Positions 31,264 to 44,600 of a DNA stretch of 64,000 nucleotides are shown here, piece by piece; positions within the stretch are counted from its first letter, which is position 1; each line of letters starts with the position of its first letter. The translations under genes were made by a program, and so were the position numbers. Below the pieces are notes generated by a model. That model ran no database searches. It was not told where the DNA came from and was given only the letters and a program-made list of their open reading frames with translations. Source of the DNA: Brachyhypopomus gauderio (lineage: Eukaryota > Chordata > Actinopteri > Gymnotiformes > Hypopomidae); the NCBI RefSeq assembly GCF_052324685.1, contig NC_135219.1, forward strand, positions 22,862,316 to 22,926,315, given 5' to 3'.

Positions 31264-32252
31264 GGGTTCACACACAAATAGGCATTCTGGCCTTAATGGG
31301 GCCATAAATAAATTAATGTGTGCACAAAAAGATTCAATTGAGGCACTAAAGGCCCAAAACGATCAAAATGTGTATTGGGAAATTGAGTCAGATCAAAGAA
31401 CTAAATCACATGCTGAGATCAGCAGTGTGTGTGTGTGTGTATGGGGTCTTATGTATGTACTATTCAGTCAGTTCCAGTATTTGGCCAGTAAATGGAGCCC
31501 ATGTAATACCATACTGATATTACAGTAATGAAATAAGACATTTTAGTGAAATAAAAGGTTCATTTCTGGTCAAGCAGTGCACCTTTTGTTATGAGATCTA
31601 ATTGCAAAGTTATTTATCTCATTGATCTGACTCATACAAGACCCTTTATTTGTCTGTATTCTGCATAACAGGATTGCAGCATGAGTTTTTATGATTTCTT
31701 AGGTTTTTGGACAATGTAGCGACAGGCCAATTTGAACCAAACTTGGCATACCTGAAGGACCTCAGTCTATAAAAGGCTTTGAAATTGGGAGTTGATCAAC
31801 ATGTTTATATGAATTATAGCAATATAGGTCATATATGGCCTCAATGATATAATGGGAAAATGGACCCACCTGAAAATAAAAAAAAATCCAACAATTTTTA
31901 AAAATAGTTTACCTACAGTGTCTACAGATTATGCCCATGCCACTCTTGCCATCATTGGATCAAATTCCTAGGACTAGTTAGAAAAGTGCTATTTTCAAAC
32001 AATTGATGAATGTGACAAAACTACGCCTTTTTTAATAGGACTTGTAATTGCAAAGTTGTCAGGTGGACTGCAAGGAATCAAAAGAATCAAGTTTCATTTT
32101 CCTAAGCAAAGATTTGGAAAAGTTATGCATGATTCACAAATAGTGCCACCTAGTGGCCAAATGTTTCAAAACTGCACAGTGTGACAGTCCTGAGATGTGT
32201 GTGAACCCTAAATTGCAAAAATAGGTTTCCCCACACTACGTGTGTGAACCCC
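31264..32252. mobile_element. Interspersed fish repeat, unit 2 copy
   Basis: Same block and same inverted 12-base motif as in unit 1; one substitution separates it from unit 1 near 31346. Confidence 0.35.
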
Positions 32253-32428
32253 AATTATAATTCCAAAACATCTCAAGTATGCCACCTTGGAAGTAATGTA
32301 GGATTGTTTTCACACAGCAATACGTGGCATATATATATATATTTTTTTTTATTTAAAAAAAATAAAAAATTGAAAACTCGCGGGTTTAGTGTTGACAGTG
32401 GGAGCAAACCTGGAACAACAAATCAGAC

Positions 32429-32728
32429 ATGGATTTAACGAGAGAAGGCAGTCCTGCCAAAAAAGCTAAGCGTACGTGTAAGTACCTTGACGAATGGGAC
32501 AGGGAATTTACTTTCCTAAAGAGGAGCATGAAGGGGCATAGCTACTCATTCTGTAAGATATGTAGCTGTGATTTTAGTGCCTCTCATGGGGGAAGGAACG
32601 ATGTCCGTCAGCACGAACAATCTGCCAAGCACGAACGCGGGCTAAAGGCACAGAAATATGCCCAGGAGATGTCCCCGTTTGTATCTAGAAATACCACTAG
32701 AAAATTGAATTTTTTTATTCATTTGTAG
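32429..32728 (+). pseudogene. BED-type zinc-finger exon remnant, unit 2
   Basis: The protein is identical to the unit 1 copy over all 99 codons, including the C42/C45/H62/H68 finger, which fits recent duplication better than independent constraint. Confidence 0.6.
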
Positions 32729-33268
32729 TTCAAAACATAATTGGGGTGTTTATTCTTCACTTTTTGCCACTCCAAAGATGTTTTCGTCTCTCCTACAGCC
32801 TCGATTGCAGCTATATGTAAATAACCGATTATGCAAATTAGGCGATGACGTCATATACGTGAAATGTCCCGTATTTTTAAATACAAAACTTGACAGGTAT
32901 GTTGCGGTGTGTGTGTGCGCGGTGGCGACGTGCGGTGTGTGTGTGTGTGTGTGAGGGGAGGGGGGGTGACGTGGTGATTATCTGCTGGTCATCCGCATCT
33001 TCATCCCCTCCCCTGTGAGGCCAGCTTTGATTGGCTCTTGCTCAGACTCATCATCAGTGCTGGACCCCAGGAAGTGGGCGGTAGGTCATTTCCTGCACTG
33101 CCATGGCTGACGTGATGGACAGTGTTGCCAAGAAGTCCTGCTGAACTCTGGTTAAGGTCAGAGATCAGAAAGTCATTTCAGGTGGTTGTGGCAAACCAGT
33201 TAATAGAAATTATATTTATATTTCCAGATATAATTACATAATGGTAAACCAGCAGAATTAATAAGTAT

Positions 33269-33476
33269 TAGGGGTGGGCATAGATTAATTTTTTAAAATC
33301 TAGATTAAACTCACTGAAATCTTGAAATTAATCTAGATTAAAATTGCTCATTCAGAATATGTGTGCTACCCAAGTAATGACTAAAAGTCAGTCTTTGTTT
33401 TATTTATTTCTTGTAAAGTGTCCTTGAGTGTTGTGAAAGGCGCTTTTAAATAAAATGTATTATTATTATTATGATG
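33269..33476 (+). mobile_element. hAT-like fragment plus LINE/SINE tail, unit 2
   Basis: Same composite fragment as in unit 1. Confidence 0.45.
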
Positions 33477-33703
33477 TATACAATGCTAATATCGGAATTA
33501 ATTTAATATACACAAAGAAGCGGTTTGCTGCGAGATATTGTTAGGTTTCTCATTAAATGGCTTCAATAATATCTAAGTATAATCATGCTCTGGAGCTCTG
33601 TTCACTGAATTCCAAACACATGTTCCCATGAAGCTCAGCCAATCAGAATGAGCGCTCCAGGTCCTTCACTAACTCCGCCCCTCACTGTCTCTGCTCTTTG
33701 CAG

Positions 33704-33826
33704 GAGCTGGAGGAGAGCTTCCACATTAGCAGGATGGAGCAGATCGCCTTTGAATTCAATGTGCTGGTGTCTCTAGAGATGGTCCTCTACCTGCCCGAGA
33801 GCAGGTCACAACGCACTACCACCTGA
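33704..33826 (+). pseudogene. Orphan last exon of a CABLES-like gene, unit 2
   Basis: Identical reading to the unit 1 exon, including the altered tail after 'LPE', so the damage predates the array. One substitution lies in the flanking intron at 33630. The unit 3 copy would begin just past the window end. Confidence 0.7.
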
Positions 33827-34076
33827 GCCTTCCAGTCCCAGCCAGCCCAGCCAGAACTGACGCCCCCTTTGAGTGGGTGTGGTTTTGCAGACCGGCCTCA
33901 GGGAGGACTTCAGCACAACACTAAGTGCTTGTGGGTTAAATTGAACATTTGTTCTTGCTTTTTGTGTTTGTTTTTGGGTCTTATGCGAGGGTAATTAAAT
34001 GACAGTAATATTAGCTAAAGCACTTAAATCAACTCCAAACACTCAAATAATAAGAGAGATTTCCTTAAACCTCTCT

Positions 34077-34318
34077 TTAAACATTATCTGTAGAACCAGC
34101 CTGCGCACCACGGACTTGTGCTAACGGGCCACCCAATGGAGGATGGGTTCCCTTTTGAGTCTTGGTCCTCCCAAGGTTTCTTCCTAATCCCCACCACCAT
34201 AGGGAGTTTTTCCTTGCCACTGTCGCCTTGGCTTGCTCATTAGGGATCTGGACCCATACGATTGTAAAGCTGCTTTGTGACGTGTTGTGAAAGCTATATA
34301 AATAAATTTGACTTTGAC
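34077..34318 (+). mobile_element. Fish LINE/SINE 3' region with L2-type tail, unit 2
   Basis: Same sequence as in unit 1. About 60 bp downstream, unit 2 lacks 29 bp present in unit 1, flanked there by 'cacact' repeats. Confidence 0.6.
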
Positions 34319-34828
34319 TATACAACAAAAATAACTTCTATGTTTAATTTACAGTAGAACTATAATCCACACACTGAAACAGCATATATAATTTACTATA
34401 GCTATAAATTATTATACATCTAAGCATTCCTGCTTTTAACCTATTAATGGTGATTATGTGTATAATTTTATGCAATGTATGTTTTTTTTTTTTATAGTTT
34501 GTCACTTGTACTACATCACTGTCCCACTAGTGGGCAGTATTTGACAGGGAGCTGTGTTGAGACCAGAGACCGTATGTATATATATATATATACATATACT
34601 CTCAGAGGGCCTAAAAATATTCTTAAAACATAAATATATATAATATAATTTATCCAATTTTATTTAATCCACTTACAGTTTGACAATCGACATCTAAACA
34701 ATTAGAAAAATATAAGCAAATACATTATTCACCCGTGTCAATCCAGAATTAGACAGATGATGTAATGTGAATTATGGTGATTTATTTTATTTTTTTTTTC
34801 TCTAACCTTAAAATGATCCCTTTAAGGT

Positions 34829-35083
34829 CACGGGTCGGCAACCCGCGGCTCCGGAGCCGCATGCAGCTCTTTATCCCTGTGATGCAGCTCAGCTTTTGAA
34901 TAGAATTAATGAGTATTTAATTAACGTATATTATTTTTGAGACTTTAAAAAATGTTCGGGTGGAATTTTACAAATGTCCGGTATTTACTTTCGCTTTGCT
35001 TGAGTGACATGTCATCGTCACTGAAATAAATTTCCAGTTATTTTGCTTTTGTGGCTCCGAGTCAAAAAGGTTGCCGACCCCTG
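34829..35083. mobile_element. hAT-type MITE, 255 bp, unit 2
   Basis: Same element and same flanks as in unit 1, with one substitution near 35038. Confidence 0.75.
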
Positions 35084-35300
35084 CTTTAGGTCATGCTAGT
35101 CTGTAAATATTGGCTGCAATGTTAAGGTACAGTGCAATATGATTAATTGTATAAAATGCTTTCACTTTTATATGTAAAATTGACACAACACAATACATTA
35201 TGTATTTCTTAACTTTTACTGTATTTGTAAAAAAATTTAATGAATACAATAGTAATACAATTGACAGAATAAATTGAAATTGTTTTAATTGTTCATGAGT

Positions 35301-38037
35301 TCATGTCTTCATTATGATTTTCCATTGCTTGGTCATAGAGAGGTATTTTGGCATGTAAGTGTTAAAGAAAAACATGTCACACCTCCTTTTCACCTCTTCT
35401 AATACACTGCTATCTCTGTAAACTCGCTGCATAAAGATATCATCATGGGCACAGATAACTAAATCACACCACTGCATACCAGTAATCAATAACTGGAACT
35501 GGATTTGCCAATAATAACAATGGCTCTCCTTCATTTTGTGTAGGCCTTGTGCCACTTTGAGGAATTTGCAGTCTACATAGCTTTGTGCATTTGGGCACTT
35601 AATTTCAACAAGCCCAAATGATGGACGCTCAAGTGTGTCATACACAAGTCCATCAGGTGATGCACCCAGCCAAGATGCATCTGGATGAATCACTAGCCCA
35701 CACTTGGTCAAGTTCAAGTTTTTCAGAACTGCATAGTCCTTTAAGGCCCCTGTTTCCATTTCAAGTCCTCTCTTCATGTGTGCTGTTTGTCGTGTCCCTC
35801 GGATTATCCTTTCTGCCAGGCTTTCTGCAGCACCTGGACCTCTAACGTGGCTCACCTCTCTGAAATGTGAGGCAGTCACTCTTTCTCTCCTAAGTGAATG
35901 CCACTCAGGTGTAGCACTTTGGGATCTTGTTGCCTCCTCAATAAGGTGTGATTGTGACAAGGTCACAGAAAGTGAGCTTAGGTGTAGCTGTTCTTGGTGT
36001 GTTGGCACAAATGAATATTCAGGTGGGCTTAGATGGTAACATTCTAGTGGCAGACTCGGGAATGGGGGTGCATCCTCATGTATGACAACACTGTCAGATG
36101 GAGGTGGTGGTTGTTGATAGGACAGTACACTGCCAACTTGTACCTTCCCAAAGATGGAGTCCACAAGTGGCTTGTCAGGCGAGATGTTCATTGTGCAGAT
36201 GAGTGGAAGAGAATCTGCTTTGATTCCAGCGTAGACTGGTCCATGATTGAGGGTGGCCGGGTGTGGGAGCTCACCGCTGTAGCCCTTGAAAAGTGTACTT
36301 CTGAAATAAAAGAAGAGTGAATAACATTTATTTTTACACATTGTAATCTGTTCACCAGCACAACTGATTGTGAATCACATATCACATGTCATCTGAAGTA
36401 CAACGAGGCTAAATTAAATCTTGAAGAGAACAGGGTCTTATCAGATGATCAAAAGCATTCATTTTTTTTACCACACACTGTAATCTGCCTATTAAATTTG
36501 GTACTACATACCTAACTCCACTGGCTGTAGTAGCACCTGGTTTTGGCTTTAGGACAACCATGGCATCCACGGGTCCAGGCTTCACCCCCTATTAATTTAA
36601 AAGATGGTGTTAGTAAAGTGACTGTGATACATTAACTAACATTAAATAATGAAATAAGACAAACCATTGTTGGTGATTTATGCCACTTCTGTTCTGTCTG
36701 TGTGCATGAAAGGACAGGAGGGATCGACAGACATGCCAGATTCAGAATAATGAGCAGTCTGGAAAAGCAATGCAACCAAGTGTTTGCAGATTCCGCAACT
36801 AGCAACACAAGAGCAGTTGCTCTTAATGAGCACAACTGGCATTGAATCACGTAATGTCATCTGAAATACACAAGAGGCAATATTTAATATCTTGAAAAGA
36901 AGACTTCAGCAATGTCAATAGGCGCAATATCTGTCCCATCATGTTGGTAGTGGTGAATGTCACTTGTCTATTGTCTCATGTAACGTTTGTGCTGTTTTGC
37001 ATCACTCTTAAAACACTTGGCTATACTGTCTTTCTATTCTACAGTGTTGTGCATGGTTCAATCTACTAGTTCACTGAGCAACTATAAACTAAATATATTT
37101 TAGATTTAAACTTCATTTTCACTCCAGATGAAATGCTTACACATAGGAGTGAAACAGGCCTACTTATATTTATATTATTTTGTTGTTTCCACCACCAACA
37201 ACAGAACAGTGCAGGTTTTACTTCAACTGCTTCTTGAAGAGTGTTATCAGAATATGTTAATAGGTGTAAGTGTTGCAGCCATATGTTAATAAAGAAGTTA
37301 AGATGAAAGATTTGAAAGACAGATTGACAGATTTTAGAAAATGCAGTTTGAAGAATAGCTGAGGTGAACTATATTCTGCTTTTGAGTCATAGAGGTAGAT
37401 AACAATAGCTCGAACTGTAAAATAAACTCCCATTGGTTTACTATAGGCAAAATAGACTGCTAATGATTCCCACTCAGCTACTCTGCATTTGGCTACCATT
37501 GTAAGCTTTGAAAACCAATGCCTATGGTTATCACAGCTTACGTGAAGTAAGAGCAAGGATAAAAGATTGAACTTGTGTTGAACTCACTTTTGAACTTGTT
37601 CAACAGAACTTTGAACGTGACACTGAACAGAACTCGTGTCATTTTAACCAGTCCTACTCTCAGCTGGTGTGGCGTATCTGTTTTCTTCATAGATCTGTAG
37701 CAGTGAGCCCTCACTGTTATCTCGTTAGCCTTACTTTTGCCTGATACTTCCATCAGAAATACAAACATGTTTTAAAAAGGCATTTCTAGTACTAGGACAG
37801 GTTGGTTCGTTACTAAAAACAACATCACTTCATTAGACTGCCACCTCAGGCTAGCTAGCTAACTAGCGTCGGCCACTTACCTTCAAAATTGCAGAGGTAG
37901 GATGAAACGTAGAACTTGAAACCCTTTTCAAGTTGACTCTGTGTCGTTGTACTTGATGCTCTGACAATACGACGCACATCGTTGACGGTAAATTTCGGGA
38001 ACTCCAACAGGCACCTTGTGAATTTAGACTCGGCCAT
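35301..38037 (-). pseudogene. SWIM zinc-finger/YqaJ-exonuclease gene, unit 2 (longer nuclease exon)
   Basis: Exons lie at 38037-37881, from 37740, 36860-36665, 36588-36512 and 36300-35301. The nuclease exon runs through to a family-like C-terminus ('MPKYLSMTKQW') because position 35418 is G where unit 1 has the stop-making C. All nuclease motifs (GASPDG, VEIKC, YWQIQFQL) are present. The frame change in the SWIM exon is shared with unit 1, so the full protein is still interrupted. The main exon alone could give a nuclease-only product if it had its own start. I infer that unit 2 keeps the ancestral state at the stop site. Confidence 0.72.
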
Positions 38038-38088
38038 GACATCGACACTTCCGCATACCAACCGGAAATACGGTACCATCCTGACACC

Positions 38089-38229
38089 AACGAGGAAGTG
38101 GTGCGTGCACCTAGGCCAATCAGCGCAATACCAGTTTCAAATGACAGCAAAATTGACCAATCATATCTTCCCTCTTAGTGGGCGGGCTTAACTGTATGAT
38201 AATTTCTGCCCGCTGTGGCGACGCTAGCT
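38089..38229. promoter_or_regulatory. Possible bidirectional promoter, unit 2
   Basis: Same CCAAT and GC boxes. Two bases just after the first CCAAT box differ from unit 1 (about 38123 and 38128). Confidence 0.35.
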
Positions 38230-38628
38230 GTCGTTAGCGTTATTATTTATTTATTATTTACTTTTTTGTACATATGCTACTCAACTTGTTTAACTCTGAT
38301 TCCTTGTATTACCACTTGTGCCTTGTTTTTGTTTGTAAGCGATTATTGTAAATAAAGGTAAAAAAAAAAAAGGTTATTGTAGCAGCCTGGCTGAGTTGGT
38401 GTTTTGGTTAGAATAACAGGAAATTGTGATATCACGTGATACTCAACTTTGGAACGTTTGGTTTAGAATGTTTGGTTGGGAAGGTGGAATGTTTGGATTC
38501 AGTTTTGATGCTGAAAAGCTCAAAACAAGTCGCACGACATTTTGCTGAGAATTACAAACCTAAATAATCTAACAAATCTTTCTATTTTTTCTAGATCTTT
38601 CTCTCTTTCTATTCTTTCTATTTTTCAG

Positions 38629-41600
38629 GTGGAGAATGAGTTTTTACCCCAGGACAACTGACCAGCCAAGGCCTGGACAGGAACAGAACCACTTCAAAGA
38701 CACACCAGGTTTTACCACTCATGGTGAGAAAAATACATTTTCATATACTGTACATCATTTTATACTTCTATGTAAGACAGTATATTAATTCTTATGAGTA
38801 TGGATTTCCATAGGCTTATTCATAATAATTAAAAGTTAAATATACCCATTTATATAGTAGGTTTCTAAGGTTCAGAAAAATAACATGTTTATTTATTCTA
38901 GTGATGACTGTCAAGCTCTTTATTTCATGTGTACAGGATAATGTAATTAATGGAGCATGGGTTATTTCTTTGATTTCTTTGACTCAGCACAATTTTCATA
39001 AATCCCACCATGTTACATATATGTATTAACATTGTCCATGTGGCCATGGAAAAAGCAAATAAAAATATTTTTTTTTAAAAAGAAACAGATTTCTAACATG
39101 ACATCACATTCTTAAGCATTCTCCCCACATTCTAATGGCATCACATGGCACCATAGCCCTTGTTATAATCACTTGTTCATTGGGAAACACTTACAAGGCA
39201 TTTGAGCCTCACTGGGAGGCGTGCTGGGTTTCACTTTACCTGCTGTGGGATTTTCAGGTGTGCCCTACAACCCCCAAGCGACAGTGATCCACACGGATCC
39301 CTGTGGACCAGCACCCTTCCCTCACAGAAGGACGGCGGGACCCTCAGATGTCGGCCATGTTAACATCCCTGTAGAAGGACCACTCCACACTGGTACTGTG
39401 TAACACTGAAGATTACATGCGTATTCAACAAACCAAATAATCATGCATGATGAAGTAGAAAAAAACATTTATTACATTTGTTTGTAAGGACTGGCAGAGG
39501 TGCAGAACCATCAGCTTTCTGCACATGACCTGACCAGTAAAACATCAGTTTTATCAGAAAATATGACATCACATATTCTTCAACATTGTAATGAATTCAC
39601 ATGGCACTGTAGCCCTGTGATATGTTTGGTGTAGAGTAGAGCACTTTAGAGTGGGCACCTTGACGACCCACATACAGTGTGGGTGTACTGTGACACTCTT
39701 TATCTGCTAGGCGGTTGTGTTTAGTCTAAGGTGATAATGCTTCGAATCATTGTTATACCAGCATAGTATAATACTGATAATACATGTATATGGATTACAG
39801 ATGTCATTTTTCACTATTTTAGTACACCCCCAAACAATCTAAACAAAACATTGTCATGCTGCTTTGCTGGTTTCTGATACCTCATCTGGACTGTCTAGCA
39901 GTGTCTAGCAGAGGCGAGATGTGCTAGCCATGAGCAGAGCTAGGAGGTACTGTAGTTTGGCTCTTCAGTATCTACCAGTATCAGAATTAAAATAATTCTG
40001 AATTGTGCCAAAATAATTAAATTAGTGCTGTCAATTCCAGGTGCCGCGATTAAAAGTCCTCACCAGGATTTTGCTCTGGCTTCCTGGATTGTGTTGATTC
40101 CACTAATTTTACCTGAATTGCTAATTAGAAAATCTAGCAAGCTTGAGCAAAATCCTGGTGAGGACTTTTAATCGCGGCACCTGGAATTAACAGCACTAAA
40201 TTAAATTGAATCAAATTGTATTGAAATGTAAGATTTCATGATGCAATGAACTAAAAGAATCATAACTAAGCTAAACTAAAACTGGGTCACACATATACTG
40301 AAGCTCTGATAAATGTCTTCCTGCTTCTGGGCTCACGGATGCCCTGCTTTCAGTTATTCAGTACTACTTCATTGTGCTGCCATTACATGAATTGTAGCAA
40401 GATGCATATGAGAAGTTGCCGTTCTCGGTCCATCTTGCTTGAATCATATTTCAGTGGCACTTTCAGATAAAGAAACATGCAACGTAGTACTAAGGCACTG
40501 AGAAATGTTATGGTGAGGTAATTTCTGCTAATGTCCTTATTCGCCCATGCAGGTGAAGTTGGCTCCAGCAGGTGTTCTAAACTGCCTGTGCTCACTTCAC
40601 GCACGAGAGTGACCAGGTCAGGACTGATGAGGCCTTCTCCGCCCACCATCACAATGTTGCCTCCACTCCCCAAACCTGCTGGCCGAGAGCCACTCCGTGC
40701 CTTCAGGCCTGCCAAAGGTGAGCTCACTCTTTTGCTCTCCTGGAAATGGCATCCAAACCATTTGTTGCAGCAACTACAACAAAAAAAGTAAAAAAAAAAA
40801 AAAGTATTAAAAAAGCAAAAACTGCTTTGAAAGCCCTATAGGGGAGACCGGGTATGGTTGTAACATGGGGAGAGTTGTAACTCCATCAGTTCCACTGATC
40901 ACGGATAAGATAGGAGTCATATGATCATTTCAGTATTTACCCAATTCCTCCCTGATCCCACATGGTGAATATCAAGGCTGTAAACAGGCACATGCCGATT
41001 CCATCGAGAAAAAACTGAATGTATTTCATGTTCCATTCTTTACTTTAGCTGTGATATGTTTGGTGTAGAGTAGAGCACTTTAGAGTGGGCACCTTGACAG
41101 CCCACATACAGTGACACTCGTTATCTGCTAGGCGGTTGTGTTTAGTCTAAGGCAGGGGTCTCCAACCTTTTTGAGACTGGGAGCTACTTCTTGGATACAA
41201 ATTATTGCGGAGGGTTACCAGATTAGAACGCATCAATCGAACAAAAAGTTGGTTTGGGGGGGGGGGTGGGGGTGGCGAGGCGAACGAAAGTTGCGTGTAA
41301 TAATAATAGTAGCAAAAACATGACGTGGCGACTCATGACGTGGGTGACCCCTGGTTTATTCAATATTGACGGCAGCCTAACTTTTTGATTGACAGCTAAT
41401 TGAGCAATAGCAAACGAGAGAGAGTGTGTTATAGTGAATATATGTACATGCCGTTACTTGACAACGCGTCCGCGGAGTGATACAGAGAACGAGAATACCG
41501 TGCTGTTATCACACATATCTGCAGGGTTAGAACACTTCTCAACCAGTCGGATTGTGAACTAACTGTTGTATAATTGGCGAATAATCATTTAGTGTTAGAA

Positions 41601-44600
41601 GGGGAGGGACAACTGTGAATTTTGATTGGACATGAATTTAAGTAGATTTCTCGATGGGACCAATTAGGTTTACAAATTTATATGTAATTCATTGGCCCTT
41701 TGGCGAGCTATTCGGAAAGGGGTGGCGAGCTACTGGTAGCTCGCGAGCGACGTGTTGGAGACCCCTGGTCTAAGGTTATAATGCTTCGAATCATTGTTAT
41801 ACCAGCATAGTATAATACTGATAATACATGTATATGGATTACAGATGTCATTTATCACTATTTTAGTACACCCCCAAACAATATAAACAAAACATTGTCA
41901 TGCTGCTTTGCTGGCTTCTGATACCTCATCTGGACTGCTGCCAAAGCATATATCTATTAATCTTTGTAATCTATGTAACATGGCTTCTTTAAGTATTGGG
42001 TATCACCTGGCCAGCGTTAAGCAGTGGTATGCAGCAGCAGTCTGTGTGATATAAGGAGTTTGTGCTTTGTACCTACTTCTGTTGGCAAGGACAATGTGAG
42101 CTTACAAGCAAGACTAGACTTGAATGTTTTATTGCAGTCAGTTGATTGTGCCAGCACCCCACTCCCCAGAATGCCAATCCCACATGCCAAAATATCCATT
42201 ATCATAATCTATTATTATTTAAAATGCAGTATGATCTGCAGGTCTTAATTTCATATGCTGGTCTGAAGATTGAACGTGTCCTCTACAGTTCTGTCTGTGT
42301 TTCATGTCCAGGTTCAGTGGAGCCTCCCCAGCTCCACTCTCCAGGGTGGAGGAGAGAGAGAGTGGGGAGACTTCACCGGAGCGGAGGACATCTTCAACCC
42401 TTGCTCCCAGACATCTTCGAAGCAGCTAACCCCAGTGATGCTGGTAGAGGTGACTTATTGATGTTGGCTTTACTTTATATGTCATTGAAATACCTGTACA
42501 AAATGTAGAATTTATAATGTTGCATCATTTGTTTTGTGTTAAAATATTGCTAAATACGATATTTGGGAACAAGGAGATCAGTTAGTCAGAAACTTCACTC
42601 AGGTGTCAAGTGAGCGGAGCTAAACTCATGAGCATGGATGCCCTTTCCCACGCAGGTTTGCCCAAATCCAGCCGCTTGCTACCTGGGAACCCCCCCGGGT
42701 ATTTCCTACTGCCCTCCTACCCTCTGGCCACTCTTCCGGGAGTGCAGCGAGATACAAGCCCTCGGCGCAGAGACCCGGGCCCGTGGAGGGACAGTACTGG
42801 TGAGTGCATGGCTACGTTGCTAAGAACGTGCTAGGCACACACAGTGAGGCATGGCTGGTTATTTGGGTGCCCGCTTAAGTTAAGTTGGTCTTGCACTAAG
42901 CTTGTCTTGCACTTGTTCCCACGTCAGTGGTAAATTGATGAGCAGATCTAATTTTGTGGTCATATATTCTATATGAATTTAATTTTAACCAACAAATGTG
43001 CATATACGTAGATCATTTATAGTCACCACTTGTCAAATGTACAAAATACTTAAATTCAAATTTGATGATCTTCATCTGACATGGTTTCACTCAGTAATGG
43101 AACAGTGTCTAGCAGAGGCGAGATGTGCTAGCCATTAGCAGAGCTAGGCTAATGTATCTACCAGTATCAGAATTAAAATAATTCTGAATTGTGCCAAAAT
43201 AATTAAATTGAATCAAATTGTAAAACTGGGTCACACATATACTGAAGCTCTGATAAATGTCTTCCTGCTTCTGGGCTCACGGATGCCCTGCTTTCAGTTA
43301 TTCAGTACTACTTCATTGTGCTGCCATTACATGAATTGTAGCAAGATGCATATGAGAAGTTGCCGTTCTCGGTCCATCTTGCTTGAATCATATTTCAGTG
43401 GCACTTTCAGATAAAGAAACATGCAACGTAGTACTAAGGCACTGAGAAATGTTATGGTGAGGTAATTTCTGCTAATGGCCTTATTCACCCATGCAGGTGA
43501 AGTTGGCTCCAGCAGGTGTTCCAAACTGCCTGTGCTCACTTCACGCACGAGAGGGACCTCGTCAGGACTGATGAGACCTTCTCCGCCCACCTCCCCAGTG
43601 GAAGCCCTGCAGGAGGAGAAGCCTGGCAGGAACCTCCACCTGGACCTCGCCCTCATACATGACCCAGATGAGGAGCCAGTGGACAAGGAGGAGGTCAGTA
43701 GGAACATATATCATGTTGTACATAGTTGGAGTATCTCAGTCTCAGATGCATTAGTTTAACTAGTAAGTAAGTTTATTTATAAAGCACATTTTTTATGACG
43801 GAGTCAACCAAAGTGCTGTATAGAGGCTAAAAAGTACAATATATGCCCAACTCATAAAGAAAAAACATGTAGAATTTTACATAGCATAAAACATTTAAAA
43901 TACATACAAATACACCAACTGATTACACCAACTGATACAACATAACTGATAGATTTCTTTGGTTGCTGCCTGCAAATGTTACTCAAGTGTTGTACTTTCT
44001 GGATTTTAATGCATAAACACAGCATTGGTCCTAATATAAGCTGACAAACCTAACGTCTGCGTTTACATAATAAAGGCCCTGTAGCATCCCAGTATTAAAT
44101 CTGACCATGCATGCGATATGCTTTGCTTAGGTGTCCAAATATGATGAGATGATGTTTCCTTCTGCTGATGCTACATTTGCGTTTATCTCAGTTGTTAAGG
44201 ATATCAACATAGTCCTAGCACTATGAGAGGGAGCATTGTCTGGTTGAGAGTATCCATCTCACTTTGGGTATATGGTGGCTGTGAATAAATAAATTAACCT
44301 AGTTAAGATATGAAGAGTTTGGTTCCAAAACGCTATAAATCCATTTTGATCAATTTGAGTAAAAATGTGTTTTCTTTAAGTGGTAGGCTGAAAACCACAG
44401 TTTTTTGTTTCAAACTATCAAATACCATACTAAGGTTAAAAAAACACAAACAAATTAAATCAAGATTTTAATATTTAAAGATTTATTTAAAAAAAACAAT
44501 TCATTTTTTCACAAAACGCAATAAATCCATGCCATGTTTTTTTCAAAATGTCTTATATATCCTTTGTCATTATTAGAAATTTTTTTTGACTGAAAATGTG